Assembly (NCBI GenBank): GCA_038326325.1
Contig: JBBQJW010000034.1
Span: 1 to 29,367, forward strand
Reading direction: 5' to 3'
Origin: UBA10324 sp038326325
GTDB lineage: Bacteria; Bacteroidota; Bacteroidia; Chitinophagales; UBA10324
Length of the DNA stretch: 29,367 bases
The notes below the pieces were generated by a model. It had not been told where the DNA came from. It was given only the letters and a program-made list of their open reading frames with translations, and ran no database searches. Shown here piece after piece: positions 9,550 to 17,317 of the stretch. The position numbers and the translations under genes are program-made. Each line of letters begins with the position of its first letter. Position 1 is the first letter of the stretch.

Positions 9550-9759
9550 TTAATTTAGTTTGCAAGATCCGCCTGCAATCACAAAAGTTGCATTTGAAGC
9601 ATCACAAGAAGTAGTTGCATCTTTCTTAGATACTTTGCTGTAAGTAACTGTAGTAGAAACTCCACTTACAGTACAAGTGCAAGTGTAATCTTTCTTGCAT
9701 GAAGTGAAAAGCATTGCAACTAATGCAACACCAGCGAAAAGGGTTAAAGCTTTTTTCAT
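9550..9759 (-). CDS. Small lipoprotein with CTCTC cysteine cluster
   Basis: A 69-residue protein with a lipoprotein signal peptide: MKKALTLFAGVALVAMLFTSC, where LFTSC is a good lipobox and Cys21 would be the lipidated residue. The mature part is 49 residues: KKDYTCTCTVSG, a Thr/Ser-rich strand, and two more cysteines (SCDAS, GSCKLN). The frame extends upstream to 9825, but the promoter at 9795-9826 and the signal peptide fix the start at 9759. Such tiny YTCTCT lipoproteins recur in Bacteroidota; no biochemical role is known to me. Four closely spaced cysteines in the mature chain could form disulphides, which is notable beside a thioredoxin-fold neighbour. It has its own promoter and terminator. 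Confidence 0.85.
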   Translation of the reverse strand: MKKALTLFAGVALVAMLFTSCKKDYTCTCTVSGVSTTVTYSKVSKKDATTSCDASNATFVIAGGSCKLN

Positions 9760-9794
9760 TTTTTTTAATAGAGTTTTAGTTTTTATTAAGAGCT

Positions 9795-9826
9795 CAAATA
9801 TTAAACAGAGATTTTGAATAAGCAAA
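9795..9826 (-). promoter_or_regulatory. Bacteroidota-type promoter of the small lipoprotein gene
   Basis: On the minus strand a TTTG (complement of 9823-9826), a 19-nt spacer and TAATATTTG (complement of 9795-9803) closely fit the Bacteroidota -33 TTTG / -7 TAnnTTTG pattern, with one extra base inside the -7 element. Transcription would start near 9788, leaving a leader of about 30 nt before the ATG at 9759. Confidence 0.65.
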
Positions 9827-9849
9827 TTGAAAGTTTTCTAATTTGAATA

Positions 9850-10998
9850 TTATCTTATCTGCTCATTATAGATTTCAAGATAAGCGGCGCATATTTTTTC
9901 AATAGAAAATTTATTAAGTGCATGTTTTCTGATTGCTTCAGGTTTGAAATCTGTGTGATTCGAAATCATGCTTTTCATTGCGGCTAATAATTGATTTTCG
10001 TTTCCGGTTTCAATCATTATCCCTAAATCAGAATTAAAATATTCCGGAATGCCTCCTACAGCAGGAACAATTACCGGTTTGCCGCATGCCCAAGTTTCTG
10101 CCATCACAATACTCATAGTTTCAAACAAACTGAACAAAACCAAGCTGTAACAGCGGTTAATTAAATCGTTTAGTTGTTCCGGAGTTTGAAATGGTAGAAA
10201 CTCAACTGTGGTTTTTAAAATCGGATTACTGTTACACCGCGCTTGAAGCATTTCTTTTTCATCTCCATCTCCAACAAGAAGCAATTTTGTATTCACTCCC
10301 GATTCAAGTAGTTTCTGAAAAGAAGCAATAATTTTTCCAACCTGTTTTTCTTTTGCAAAATTGGAAATATGAATAAATCCTTCAGGAGTTTTTTGTGTTT
10401 CGTTTGGCTTGAAAACATCTGTTTGAACTGAATTCGGAATGACAGAAAAACCTTTTATCAATTTGTGTTTTACCAACGAATTTCCGAGCACTTTTGAAAC
10501 TGTTACAGTGCTGCTTGCATTTGCAAAAACACGATGCGTGAAGTTCTTGATAATAAAACCTTTGTATCGTCCATCTTCAGGAAGATAGCCCGACCAATGT
10601 TCAGTTATTATAAATGGAATATTCTTTTGCTTTTTCAATTCAATTGCAAACAAACCCGCATTCATCGCTACTTGAACATGAACTAAATCCGGTTTAAATC
10701 CTTCATTCTTAATTTCATTGAAGCCAAAAAAATATGCTTTGAAAAATGAATTGAGTTTTTGAATAGAAGAAAATAAACCGCTTTTTACTTTAGGATAGTA
10801 AACGATTATTTCTTCAAATCCATTTTGCTGAATTCTTTCAAATTCAATTTTGTCAGATGATGAAGAGGATACAGCATACAATACTTTTAGGTCAACATGC
10901 TCACTCATTGCTTCGGCGAACCGACGAATGAATATTCCATTTGTTGCATGAATTTTTGATGGATACCAAGATGGAAGCAATAAAATTTTCGGGCGCAT
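9850..10998 (-). CDS. Glycosyltransferase family 4 (GT-B fold)
   Basis: A 382-residue cytoplasmic retaining glycosyltransferase of the GT4 type, likely adding a sugar from a nucleotide-sugar donor during exopolysaccharide, LPS-type glycan or glycoprotein assembly. The N-terminal Rossmann half begins ILLLPSWYPSKIHATNGIFI, including the glycine-containing acceptor-side loop. The C-terminal half shows LLLVGDGDEKEML and the E-x7-E motif of GT4 enzymes (Glu293 and Glu301 in FETMSIVMAETWACGKPVI), followed by GGIPEYF. The acceptor and sugar cannot be told. Its ATG overlaps the stop of the copper ATPase gene by one base (TAATG), indicating translational coupling, an odd functional pairing. It contains three TGTWACA copies, one read as Cys-Tyr-Ser (NRCYSL). 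Confidence 0.9.
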   Translation of the reverse strand: MRPKILLLPSWYPSKIHATNGIFIRRFAEAMSEHVDLKVLYAVSSSSSDKIEFERIQQNGFEEIIVYYPKVKSGLFSSIQKLNSFFKAYFFGFNEIKNEGFKPDLVHVQVAMNAGLFAIELKKQKNIPFIITEHWSGYLPEDGRYKGFIIKNFTHRVFANASSTVTVSKVLGNSLVKHKLIKGFSVIPNSVQTDVFKPNETQKTPEGFIHISNFAKEKQVGKIIASFQKLLESGVNTKLLLVGDGDEKEMLQARCNSNPILKTTVEFLPFQTPEQLNDLINRCYSLVLFSLFETMSIVMAETWACGKPVIVPAVGGIPEYFNSDLGIMIETGNENQLLAAMKSMISNHTDFKPEAIRKHALNKFSIEKICAAYLEIYNEQIR

Positions 10999-13121
10999 TA
11001 TACTGTAACAGTTTTTCTGATTTTTAAACGAAGTGAATTCCCAACAACTATAACATCAGAAAAGGCCATTGAAAGTGCAGCAATTGTCGGGCTTAAAAAT
11101 CCAAGAGCGGCAATAGGAATGGCAAGTACATTATAAAAGAATGCCCAGAATAAATTTTGTCGAATAGTTTGAAGTGTAATTCTGCCGATAGAAAATGCTT
11201 CTATCAGGTTTTTAAGATTTCCTTTCAATAAAATTATTTGTGCTGAATCAATGGCAACCTGCGTTGCATTACTCAACGAAATTCCAAGATTGGATTGTGC
11301 AAGGGCAGGAGCATCATTTATTCCATCACCAACCATTGCTGTCGGAGCAAGTGTAACACATTTATGAATGAAGTTTAATTTATCTTCCGGTTTTTGTTCC
11401 GCAAAAAATTCGTCAATGTTTAATGCTTTTGCAACAAGTTCACATCTGTCCTTTTTATCGCCGCTAAGCATAATTGTTTTTATTCCTTTTGCTTTGAAAA
11501 ATTGAATTACTTCAAGTGCACCTTCTTTTATTTCATCTTCCAAATCAATCCATGCAATCAGTTTTTCATTCTTAAAAACATAAATGTTGTGATGATTTTC
11601 AATAGATGAATCGTTTAACAACAAAGAAGATCCAATCGAATATTTATTTCCCGATTCATCAGTGGCTGTTACACCTACTCCTTTTTCTTCATGGACATTG
11701 TTAAATTTTTTTGCAACAAAAGTTTTCAATTCACTCACTAATGAAGTAGCAATCGGATGCGACGAAAATTTTTCTAACCCGACAATGACAGATTTTATTT
11801 CAGATTCGTCACCTTCAATAATTTTCAAGTCTTTAATGCTGAATTTTCCGGTGGTGAGTGTTCCGGTTTTATCGAAAACAATTTGTTTGATAGTAGAAAG
11901 AGTTTCAAGTGTATCAGAACCTTTAATCAGAATTCCTTTTCTCGCACTTCTGCCTAAACCAACCATTACTGCTGTCGGAGTTGCTAATCCCATTGCGCAA
12001 GGACAAGCGATAACTAAAACTGCAACACTATTCATGATGGAATGTGTTACACCAGCTTTCAGCAAAAAATAATTCATGAGAAATGCAATTGAAGCTGCAA
12101 TTAAAACAGCCGGTACAAACCAACCGGTGATTCTGTCGGCAAGTTTCTGAAGTTTTGGTTTTCTTGATTGTGCATTTTTAACCAACTTAATAATCTGATT
12201 CAGCGTGCTTTCTTTTCCTATTGCTGTTACTTTAATTTTTACCGAGCCTGAAACGAGAGTTGTTCCGCCAATAATATTTTCATTCATTTCTTTTTTTAGA
12301 GGAATGCTTTCACCGGTAATCATTGACTCATCAGCATCGCCGTTTCCCCAAACAATAATTCCATCAGCAGCAATTTTGTCTCCGGTGTTTATCAATATAT
12401 AATTTTCTTTTTTTATTTCGTGTGTGTGTACTTCGGTTATCACTTCAAATTTTTCATCGCCATAAAAACTAATAAGCTTCGCAACGGATGGTTGCAATTT
12501 CATTAATGCGGCAATCGCAGTTCGCGTTTGTTTTACAGAACGATGTTCAATTAAATTTCCAAGAATTACTAATGTGATTATAGAAGAAGAGGTTTCGAAA
12601 AATAAATTATGGGCATCATTCAATACCAATCCGTTTAGTATTGAATAAAAAAATGCCGATGAACTTCCAATAAAAATCAACACATCCATATTTGGCGACC
12701 CGCTCTTTAAAGAATGAAAACCACTTTTGCCAAAATACCAGGCACCTAATAAATATACCGGAAGTGCAAAAGCAAACTGAAAATAAAACGAGTGTAACAG
12801 TGGGAATGAAAACAACATGGGTAGCCACAACGGTAATGTAAAAACCAAACTGAAATAAAATTTCGATTCAATACTGCTAAGAATTTTTCCCTTTTCTTCC
12901 GGCTTCGTTTCGTCAACTATATGATATCCTAAATTTTCAATTTCGGTTTTTATTTCAGGAAGAATTTTTTCTGTTACACCTTTGAATCGCACTTCACCCG
13001 ATGTGAAATCAACAAACACTTCGGTCAATCCTTTTCGTAACAAAAAAGCACTGATTGTTTGAGCGCAGGTGGCACAACTCATTCCATCTACTTTCAATTC
13101 TGTACTATCCACAACTTCCAT
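10998..13121 (-). CDS. copA: Copper-type heavy-metal P1B ATPase
   Basis: A 707-residue inner-membrane ATPase that exports a soft metal ion, most likely Cu(I), from the cytoplasm. It has one N-terminal HMA domain with GMSCATC (Cys16, Cys19) and about eight membrane helices. The actuator motif is TGES, the transmembrane metal site is CPC (373-375, IACPCAMGLATPTA), the phosphorylation motif is DKTGTLT (Asp417), the nucleotide-domain motif is SSHPIA, and the hinge is GDGINDAPA (598-603). TM7 has the YN pair of Cu(I) pumps; TM8 reads MAFSDVIVVGNSLRLK, so the usual MxxSS is MxxSD here. One HMA domain and this length fit the CopA/CtpA group. A CtpA-like role loading copper onto exported enzymes is an alternative. 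It is divergent from the exported SOD (77 nt) and coupled to the downstream glycosyltransferase. Confidence 0.92.
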   Translation of the reverse strand: MEVVDSTELKVDGMSCATCAQTISAFLLRKGLTEVFVDFTSGEVRFKGVTEKILPEIKTEIENLGYHIVDETKPEEKGKILSSIESKFYFSLVFTLPLWLPMLFSFPLLHSFYFQFAFALPVYLLGAWYFGKSGFHSLKSGSPNMDVLIFIGSSSAFFYSILNGLVLNDAHNLFFETSSSIITLVILGNLIEHRSVKQTRTAIAALMKLQPSVAKLISFYGDEKFEVITEVHTHEIKKENYILINTGDKIAADGIIVWGNGDADESMITGESIPLKKEMNENIIGGTTLVSGSVKIKVTAIGKESTLNQIIKLVKNAQSRKPKLQKLADRITGWFVPAVLIAASIAFLMNYFLLKAGVTHSIMNSVAVLVIACPCAMGLATPTAVMVGLGRSARKGILIKGSDTLETLSTIKQIVFDKTGTLTTGKFSIKDLKIIEGDESEIKSVIVGLEKFSSHPIATSLVSELKTFVAKKFNNVHEEKGVGVTATDESGNKYSIGSSLLLNDSSIENHHNIYVFKNEKLIAWIDLEDEIKEGALEVIQFFKAKGIKTIMLSGDKKDRCELVAKALNIDEFFAEQKPEDKLNFIHKCVTLAPTAMVGDGINDAPALAQSNLGISLSNATQVAIDSAQIILLKGNLKNLIEAFSIGRITLQTIRQNLFWAFFYNVLAIPIAALGFLSPTIAALSMAFSDVIVVGNSLRLKIRKTVTV

Positions 13122-13198
13122 CCAACAAAATTAATTGTTATTGTGCATAGCGATTCAGTGTTACATCCTACTTTTATCACATCAAAAAAATTCTAACT

Positions 13199-13906
13199 AT
13201 GGAAAATACAAGAAGAGATTTTATTAAAGTAGGTGCTCTTGCTGCAGGTGCACTTGTGTTCGGATTACCAGGCGAATCTTATGCAGCAACTGATTACCCA
13301 TATACTTTACCTGCATTAGCTTATTCGTTTGATGCGCTTGAGCCATACATTGATGCGAAGACCATGCAAATTCATCACGACAAACATCATCAGGTGTATG
13401 TAGATAAGTTAAATGCCGCTCTCGAAAAGTATCCTGATTTTCAAGGGAAATTTTTTGCGCAATTGCTTGCATTAATTCCAACATTGCCTGAAGATTTAAA
13501 AAGCGCTGTAACAAATTTTGGTGGCGGTCATTGGAATCACACACACTTTTGGCAAATACTTTCTCCTACACCCTCAGCTCCAACAACTGAATTATCAGAA
13601 GCAATTAATGCCAAGTTCGGAAGCTTAGATAAATTGAAAGAAGAAATGACTAAGCAGGGTATGAGTGTTTTCGGTTCAGGTTGGGTGTGGCTAATTGAAA
13701 CTGCACAAAAGGAATTAAAGGTTGTTACAACTACCAATCAGAACAATCCTATTATGGGCGATGCAAAAGAAAAAGGCGCTCCGATTTTAGGTATTGATGT
13801 TTGGGAGCATGCTTACTATTTAAAATATCAGAATGGTCGCGCAGATTATTTAAAAAATATCTGGAATGTAATTAACTGGAAACGCGTTTCTGATTTGTAC
13901 TTCTAA
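13199..13906 (+). CDS. sodA: Tat-exported Mn-type superoxide dismutase
   Basis: A 235-residue Fe/Mn superoxide dismutase, which dismutates superoxide to oxygen and peroxide. It starts with a twin-arginine signal (TRRDFIK, hydrophobic segment, cleavage near SYAA-TDYPY at about residue 30), so the folded, metal-loaded enzyme should act in the periplasm. Metal ligands are His59 (MQIHHDKHH), His114 (HWNHTHFW), Asp200 and His204 (DVWEHAYY). The second-shell glutamine is at 181 (TTTNQNNP), with glycines at 108-110 in place of the FeSOD glutamine. That pattern indicates manganese, although a cambialistic enzyme cannot be excluded. The neighbouring divergent copper pump fits a shared theme of envelope metal and oxidative defence. 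Two TGTWACA motifs lie inside and one at 13159 in the intergenic gap. Confidence 0.93.
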   Translation: MENTRRDFIKVGALAAGALVFGLPGESYAATDYPYTLPALAYSFDALEPYIDAKTMQIHHDKHHQVYVDKLNAALEKYPDFQGKFFAQLLALIPTLPEDLKSAVTNFGGGHWNHTHFWQILSPTPSAPTTELSEAINAKFGSLDKLKEEMTKQGMSVFGSGWVWLIETAQKELKVVTTTNQNNPIMGDAKEKGAPILGIDVWEHAYYLKYQNGRADYLKNIWNVINWKRVSDLYF

Positions 13907-13920
13907 ATAAAAAAATTGAC

Positions 13921-13956
13921 AGACCGACACGGTTGAAAAATCGTGTCGGTCTTTTT
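13921..13956 (+). terminator. Intrinsic terminator after the superoxide dismutase gene
   Basis: A perfect 11-bp GC-rich stem (AGACCGACACG at 13921-13931 with 13942-13952) and 10-nt loop are followed by TTTTTATTT. It lies 15 nt after the stop codon. Confidence 0.92.
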
Positions 13957-14014
13957 ATTTGAAGGAATAATTTTTCCTTTTTTGGGAATTACTTTTTCTT
14001 ATGACTTCGAATTC

Positions 14015-14022
14015 TATTTTTG
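14015..14022 (+). promoter_or_regulatory. -7 promoter box of tRNA-His
   Basis: TATTTTTG is an exact match to the Bacteroidota TAnnTTTG element and lies 12 nt before the mature tRNA 5' end, the expected distance. The -33 position has only a T-rich stretch (around 13992-13998) rather than TTTG. Confidence 0.5.
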
Positions 14023-14034
14023 CGCACGCTAAAT

Positions 14035-14108
14035 GGTGGCCGTAGCTCAATTGGTAGAGCATCAGTCTGTGGATCTGAGGGCAGTGGGTTCAAAACCCAT
14101 CGGCCACC
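14035..14108 (+). tRNA. tRNA-His (GTG anticodon)
   Basis: A complete cloverleaf can be folded by eye. The acceptor stem is GTGGCCG (14036-14042) with CGGCCAC (14101-14107), the D stem is GCTC/GAGC, and the anticodon loop CTGTGGA carries GTG at 14069-14071. The T arm GTGGG-TTCAAAA-CCCAT includes a G-U closing pair. The anticodon stem has a U-U pair next to the loop (positions 31-39). The extra G at 14035 (G-1), opposite C73 at 14108, is the identity element of histidine tRNA. CCA is not encoded. Confidence 0.95.
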
Positions 14109-14113
14109 CTTCG

Positions 14114-14146
14114 AAGGTTGTTCAGCAATGAACAACCTTTTTTTTT
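14114..14146 (+). terminator. Intrinsic terminator after tRNA-His
   Basis: A perfect 11-bp stem (AAGGTTGTTCA at 14114-14124 with 14129-14139), a stable GCAA tetraloop and a nine-T tract lie directly after the tRNA. It separates the tRNA transcript from the MATE gene that begins at 14178. A TGTTACA motif (14146-14152) overlaps the end of the T-tract. Confidence 0.93.
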
Positions 14147-14177
14147 GTTACACTTTGCTAAAATCATTCTGTGTGTC

Positions 14178-15512
14178 ATGAACGACAGTTATCTGTCATA
14201 TAAAAATATTATTCGCATTGCGTATCCGATTATGCTGGGTTCGTTGGGGCAGAATATTATTAATCTGATTGATACAAGTTTTCTGGGAAGAGTTGGACAG
14301 GTGGAATTAGGCGCCGGAGCGCTAGCCGGAATTTTTTACTTCGTAATGTTCATGGTCGGTTATGCATTCAATAATGGAATGCAGATAATCATCAGCCGAA
14401 GAATGGGAGAGAGGAAGAAGGATGAAGTTGGAAATATTGTTGACCACGAATTTTATCTTTTACTTTTTATTGCGGTTCTCGAATTTGTGTTTCTGTATTT
14501 TCTGAGCCCGGTTTTGCTTGCCCGTTTTATTCAGTCGAAGGAAATATTGAATGCAACAGTTATGTTTCTGAGTTATCGTGCATTCGGAATCTTTTTTGGA
14601 TTATTTAATTCCTGTTTGCAGCAATTTTTTATTGGTGTTGGGAAAACCGCCATCATAAATTATTCTACCATTGTGCTTGCAGTAGTAAATATTTTTCTCG
14701 CATGGGTTTTCATTTTTGGTCATTTGGGATTTCCTGAAATGGGCATTGGTGGTGCGGCGCTTGCTTCAACGATTGCCGAAGCAACTGTAACAGTTGTTTA
14801 TCTGATTGTACTGTATCAGTTGAAATTTCCGAAAGAGTATAATTTATTCCGCTTTCCGAAAATGGATTTGAAACTGATTAGGAGTATGGCTTCGCTTTCA
14901 ATGCCTTTGGTATTTCAGCAGGTGATTAGCGTATTTACCTGGTTTATTTTCTTTCTGCTGATTGAACATCGGGGCGAAGCATCGCTTGCGGTTTCTAACA
15001 TCATTAAGAGTTTATACATCTTCTGGGCGATTCCAACTTTTGCTTTTGCGTCAACTGCAAATGCAATGACGAGTAATATTATTGGTCAGGGGAAATCCGA
15101 TAAAGTGATTTACCTGATGAAAAAAATTATCGGAATTAATTTATCTATTTCTGTTGCAATGTGTGCTGCGCTTTTAATTTTCCCGAAAATGATAATCGGA
15201 ATTTATACCGACCAGAGTATTCTGATAAACGGAAGTCTGGAAATTATTCCGGTGATCATTGGTGCGAGTTTATTGTTTTCTGTTTCACTTATTATCATTC
15301 TCACAATTACCGGAACAGGTTCTTCGGGTTTTGCTTTGAGAATGGAAATACTATCTATCTCGCTTTACCTGATTTACTCGTACCTCACGGCGAAAGTTTT
15401 TATGAGTTCGCTGAAAGTTATTTGGGGCGCCGAAATTCTATATTGGTTATGCGCCATGATTGTGGGATTACTGTTTCTGAAATACGGCAAGTGGAGAAAA
15501 ATTGCGGTGTAG
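14178..15512 (+). CDS. MATE family cation-coupled efflux transporter
   Basis: A 444-residue inner-membrane protein with about 12 hydrophobic helices in two halves, matching the MATE multidrug/toxic-compound exporter family. The N-terminal signature is IRIAYPIMLGSLGQNIINLIDTSFLGRVG, with the repeat-related second half beginning SMASLSMPLVFQQVISVFTWFIFF. The frame is open from 14118, but that stretch overlaps the tRNA terminator, so the ATG at 14178 (MNDSYLSYKNI) is preferred. Family knowledge: it exports organic cations or metabolites using a Na+ or H+ gradient. The substrate is not deducible. No terminator is visible downstream; a 12-bp repeat pair follows instead. Confidence 0.92.
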   Translation: MNDSYLSYKNIIRIAYPIMLGSLGQNIINLIDTSFLGRVGQVELGAGALAGIFYFVMFMVGYAFNNGMQIIISRRMGERKKDEVGNIVDHEFYLLLFIAVLEFVFLYFLSPVLLARFIQSKEILNATVMFLSYRAFGIFFGLFNSCLQQFFIGVGKTAIINYSTIVLAVVNIFLAWVFIFGHLGFPEMGIGGAALASTIAEATVTVVYLIVLYQLKFPKEYNLFRFPKMDLKLIRSMASLSMPLVFQQVISVFTWFIFFLLIEHRGEASLAVSNIIKSLYIFWAIPTFAFASTANAMTSNIIGQGKSDKVIYLMKKIIGINLSISVAMCAALLIFPKMIIGIYTDQSILINGSLEIIPVIIGASLLFSVSLIIILTITGTGSSGFALRMEILSISLYLIYSYLTAKVFMSSLKVIWGAEILYWLCAMIVGLLFLKYGKWRKIAV

Positions 15513-15516
15513 ATTC

Positions 15517-15549
15517 TTAGCTGTTAGCTTTTAGCAATTAGCTGTTAGC
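15517..15549. repeat. TTAGCTGTTAGC direct repeat pair
   Basis: Two identical 12-mers, TTAGCTGTTAGC, lie at 15517-15528 and 15538-15549, spaced 21 bp start to start, with further TTAGC units between them. Simple TTAGC-type repeats of this kind are frequent between Bacteroidota genes. No function is evident. The following bases (15552-15579) are a low-complexity TTCAC run. Confidence 0.7.
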
Positions 15550-15652
15550 CGTTCACTCTTCACTTTTCGCACTTCACTACCCTGATGCCCGTTCAGCATT
15601 TTACCAAAGGGGTTCGGAACATTAAAGTTGTATTTTAGTAATGTAACAGGTT

Positions 15653-16450
15653 ATGTTGCCACTCCAAATTAATTTCAGTATGAAAAGTGTTAAGTATTCA
15701 AAAGGTGTTGTGCGTTCGAAAAATGATTCTGAAATAATTTTTGGATTGACCGATAAACTGAATAACCACGATACTCAGTTCAAACAATTCTCTAACATTG
15801 TTTCACATTACCTGCGCTTGCCAATCGTAAAAATAAAAAGCATCGTGCTTCACCTGAGTGGCGAAAACAATTCGGCTGATTCAGCTTTTGATGAATCGCT
15901 CATCTCCTCCATTTCGAGCGAAGCCGATAAAGTGGATGCAGTGTTACACGACTTAAATAATATTCTTGCTATTCATGCTGCCGAGCAATTAAAAAAATAT
16001 GTAAGCTTTAAAAAGAAATTAAGCGATGTGTTACACCAACTCGATACAGAAATAAAGGAATCAAAAGCTATCATTCACACAGATCTTAATTCGCCACGCG
16101 GAGTTTTTACAGTGCCCGAATATGTAGAAAGCATTTTATTGAAATTGATTTCGAATGCGATTAAGTATCGTTCGCCCGAACGAGAACTGACGATTGGCAT
16201 AAAATCAATTGAAGATGGCGCGTACATAATTTTATTTGTAAAAGATAACGGACTCGGAATTGACCTTTCGAAGTATCGTTCAAAAGTGTTCGGGTTATAC
16301 AATCGTTTTCATATGCATGTTGAAGGCAAGGGAACAGGATTGCATTTTTTAAAAGCAAAAACAGAATCCATAGGTGGAAAAATTGAAGTTGAAAGTGAAG
16401 TAAATGCAGGAACCATTTTCAAAATTTATTTTCCAAAGTATATTGGTTGA
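15653..16450 (+). CDS. Soluble histidine kinase without a sensor domain
   Basis: A 265-residue protein made only of a dimerisation/phosphoacceptor helix pair and an HATPase domain. The H-box is FSNIVSHYLRLPIVKI with His52, resembling the SHxLRxP box of Bacteroidota kinases. ATP-lid motifs are the N-box LLKLISNAIKYRSPER (Asn168), G1 DNGLGI (198-203), an F-box FGLYNRFH and G2 GKGTGL (225-230). There is no signal peptide, membrane helix, PAS or GAF domain, so input must come from a partner protein. A second ATG at 15680 (MKSVKYSK) is an equally plausible start. It faces a single-domain response regulator across a 119-nt gap, a likely functional partner. Two TGTTACA copies are read as Val-Leu-His. 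Confidence 0.88.
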   Translation: MLPLQINFSMKSVKYSKGVVRSKNDSEIIFGLTDKLNNHDTQFKQFSNIVSHYLRLPIVKIKSIVLHLSGENNSADSAFDESLISSISSEADKVDAVLHDLNNILAIHAAEQLKKYVSFKKKLSDVLHQLDTEIKESKAIIHTDLNSPRGVFTVPEYVESILLKLISNAIKYRSPERELTIGIKSIEDGAYIILFVKDNGLGIDLSKYRSKVFGLYNRFHMHVEGKGTGLHFLKAKTESIGGKIEVESEVNAGTIFKIYFPKYIG

Positions 16451-16569
16451 TGGGGGCACAGCCACCGGATAAACTGCAATCGGTTTTTTCGACTGGAAAA
16501 ATGAATTTTAGTTTTGAGGAGTAAGCAGTATAGAGCTGTTACACTAATAAGTTTCAATAAAAAATACTG

Positions 16570-16977
16570 TTAAGCAGCGCTCAGATGTTTCGAGAGCCGG
16601 AAGTAAAGGTTTTTATATAAATCGGTTTTCACAATAAACTCCGATACATAGCGATTCTGGTAAGCCCTTTTTCGGTTTTCGACATTATCGTAACCGGAAA
16701 CAATAATAATTTTTATACGACTTTTAATTGTATCGCTCATTTGATCGTAATGTTCTAAAAAATTCCATCCGTTCATTTCAGGCATGTCGAGGTCGAGCAA
16801 AATGATTGCCCGATGGCTTATATCATTTACAAATTCGGTTGTTAAAAAATTTAAAGCAACTTCTGCATTCTCATAGGTGCTTATTAATGCCTTTTCAAAC
16901 GAATTATTAATACTTTGCTTTGTGAGCGTGGTTGAGGTTAGGTCGTCGTCAATAATAATGTAACGGGTTTTTTTCAT
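16570..16977 (-). CDS. Single-domain response regulator (CheY-like receiver)
   Basis: A 135-residue receiver domain with no output domain. The acidic pocket is IIIDDDL (Asp10-Asp12), the phosphoacceptor is Asp62 in LLDLDMPEMNGW, the switch residue is Ser94 (IIVSGYDN) and the conserved lysine is Lys117. The Lys is followed by Thr (VKTDL), not the usual Pro. Such stand-alone receivers act by protein contact, in phosphorelays or on motility machinery. It is convergent with the soluble kinase at 15653-16450, so the two are likely partners although not in one operon. It has no TGTWACA motif. The insert NVENRKRAYQNRYVSEF is typical of Bacteroidota receivers that pair with soluble kinases. Confidence 0.9.
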   Translation of the reverse strand: MKKTRYIIIDDDLTSTTLTKQSINNSFEKALISTYENAEVALNFLTTEFVNDISHRAIILLDLDMPEMNGWNFLEHYDQMSDTIKSRIKIIIVSGYDNVENRKRAYQNRYVSEFIVKTDLYKNLYFRLSKHLSAA

Positions 16978-17178
16978 AGTTATTTATTTTGTAGTCCCTT
17001 TTTACTCTTTAAGCCATTGATTTGTTGCAGTAGTTAAAGCATCAGGTATTGAAATTCATTTTTCACTTTTGGTTTTTCACTTACTTCTCTCTCGCTTGCA
17101 CAATTCAAAAACTAATATTTACTTGCACTCACTACAATTATGAGTTACAGCACAAATAATATTTTTTCTTTCTCGTTA

Positions 17179-17205
17179 GAGGCTGGAGGCTGGAGGCTGG
17201 AGGCT
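17179..17205. repeat. GAGGCTG 7-bp tandem repeat
   Basis: The heptamer GAGGCTG is repeated head to tail three times, with a fourth copy lacking its last base. It is non-coding and purine-biased on the plus strand. This resembles a slippage-prone microsatellite. Confidence 0.85.
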
Positions 17206-17317
17206 TTGAATATAACTCAGTAAAATATCTGGTTGGGCTTTTAAAGCCGGCATTTTTTACCAACACTTTTTCAAACAAACATTTCCTTCAAAACTTTATA
17301 AGTCTTAACGGCTCGTT

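Noticed and set aside
9760..9825. N-terminal extension of the small lipoprotein
   Set aside because: It overlaps the predicted promoter, and the lipoprotein signal peptide starts cleanly at 9759.
11662..12072. 136-codon frame opposite the copper ATPase
   Set aside because: It is antisense to the catalytic core, including the CPC and DKTGT motifs, and its composition is that of a mirrored frame.
13126..13133. TAATTTTG on the minus strand as a promoter for the copper ATPase
   Set aside because: It matches TAnnTTTG but lies 5 bp from the ATG, which would require a leaderless start, and there is no -33 element.
15161..15520. 119-codon frame overlapping the end of the MATE gene
   Set aside because: It lies in another frame of a clear transporter, and the translation shows no plausible fold.
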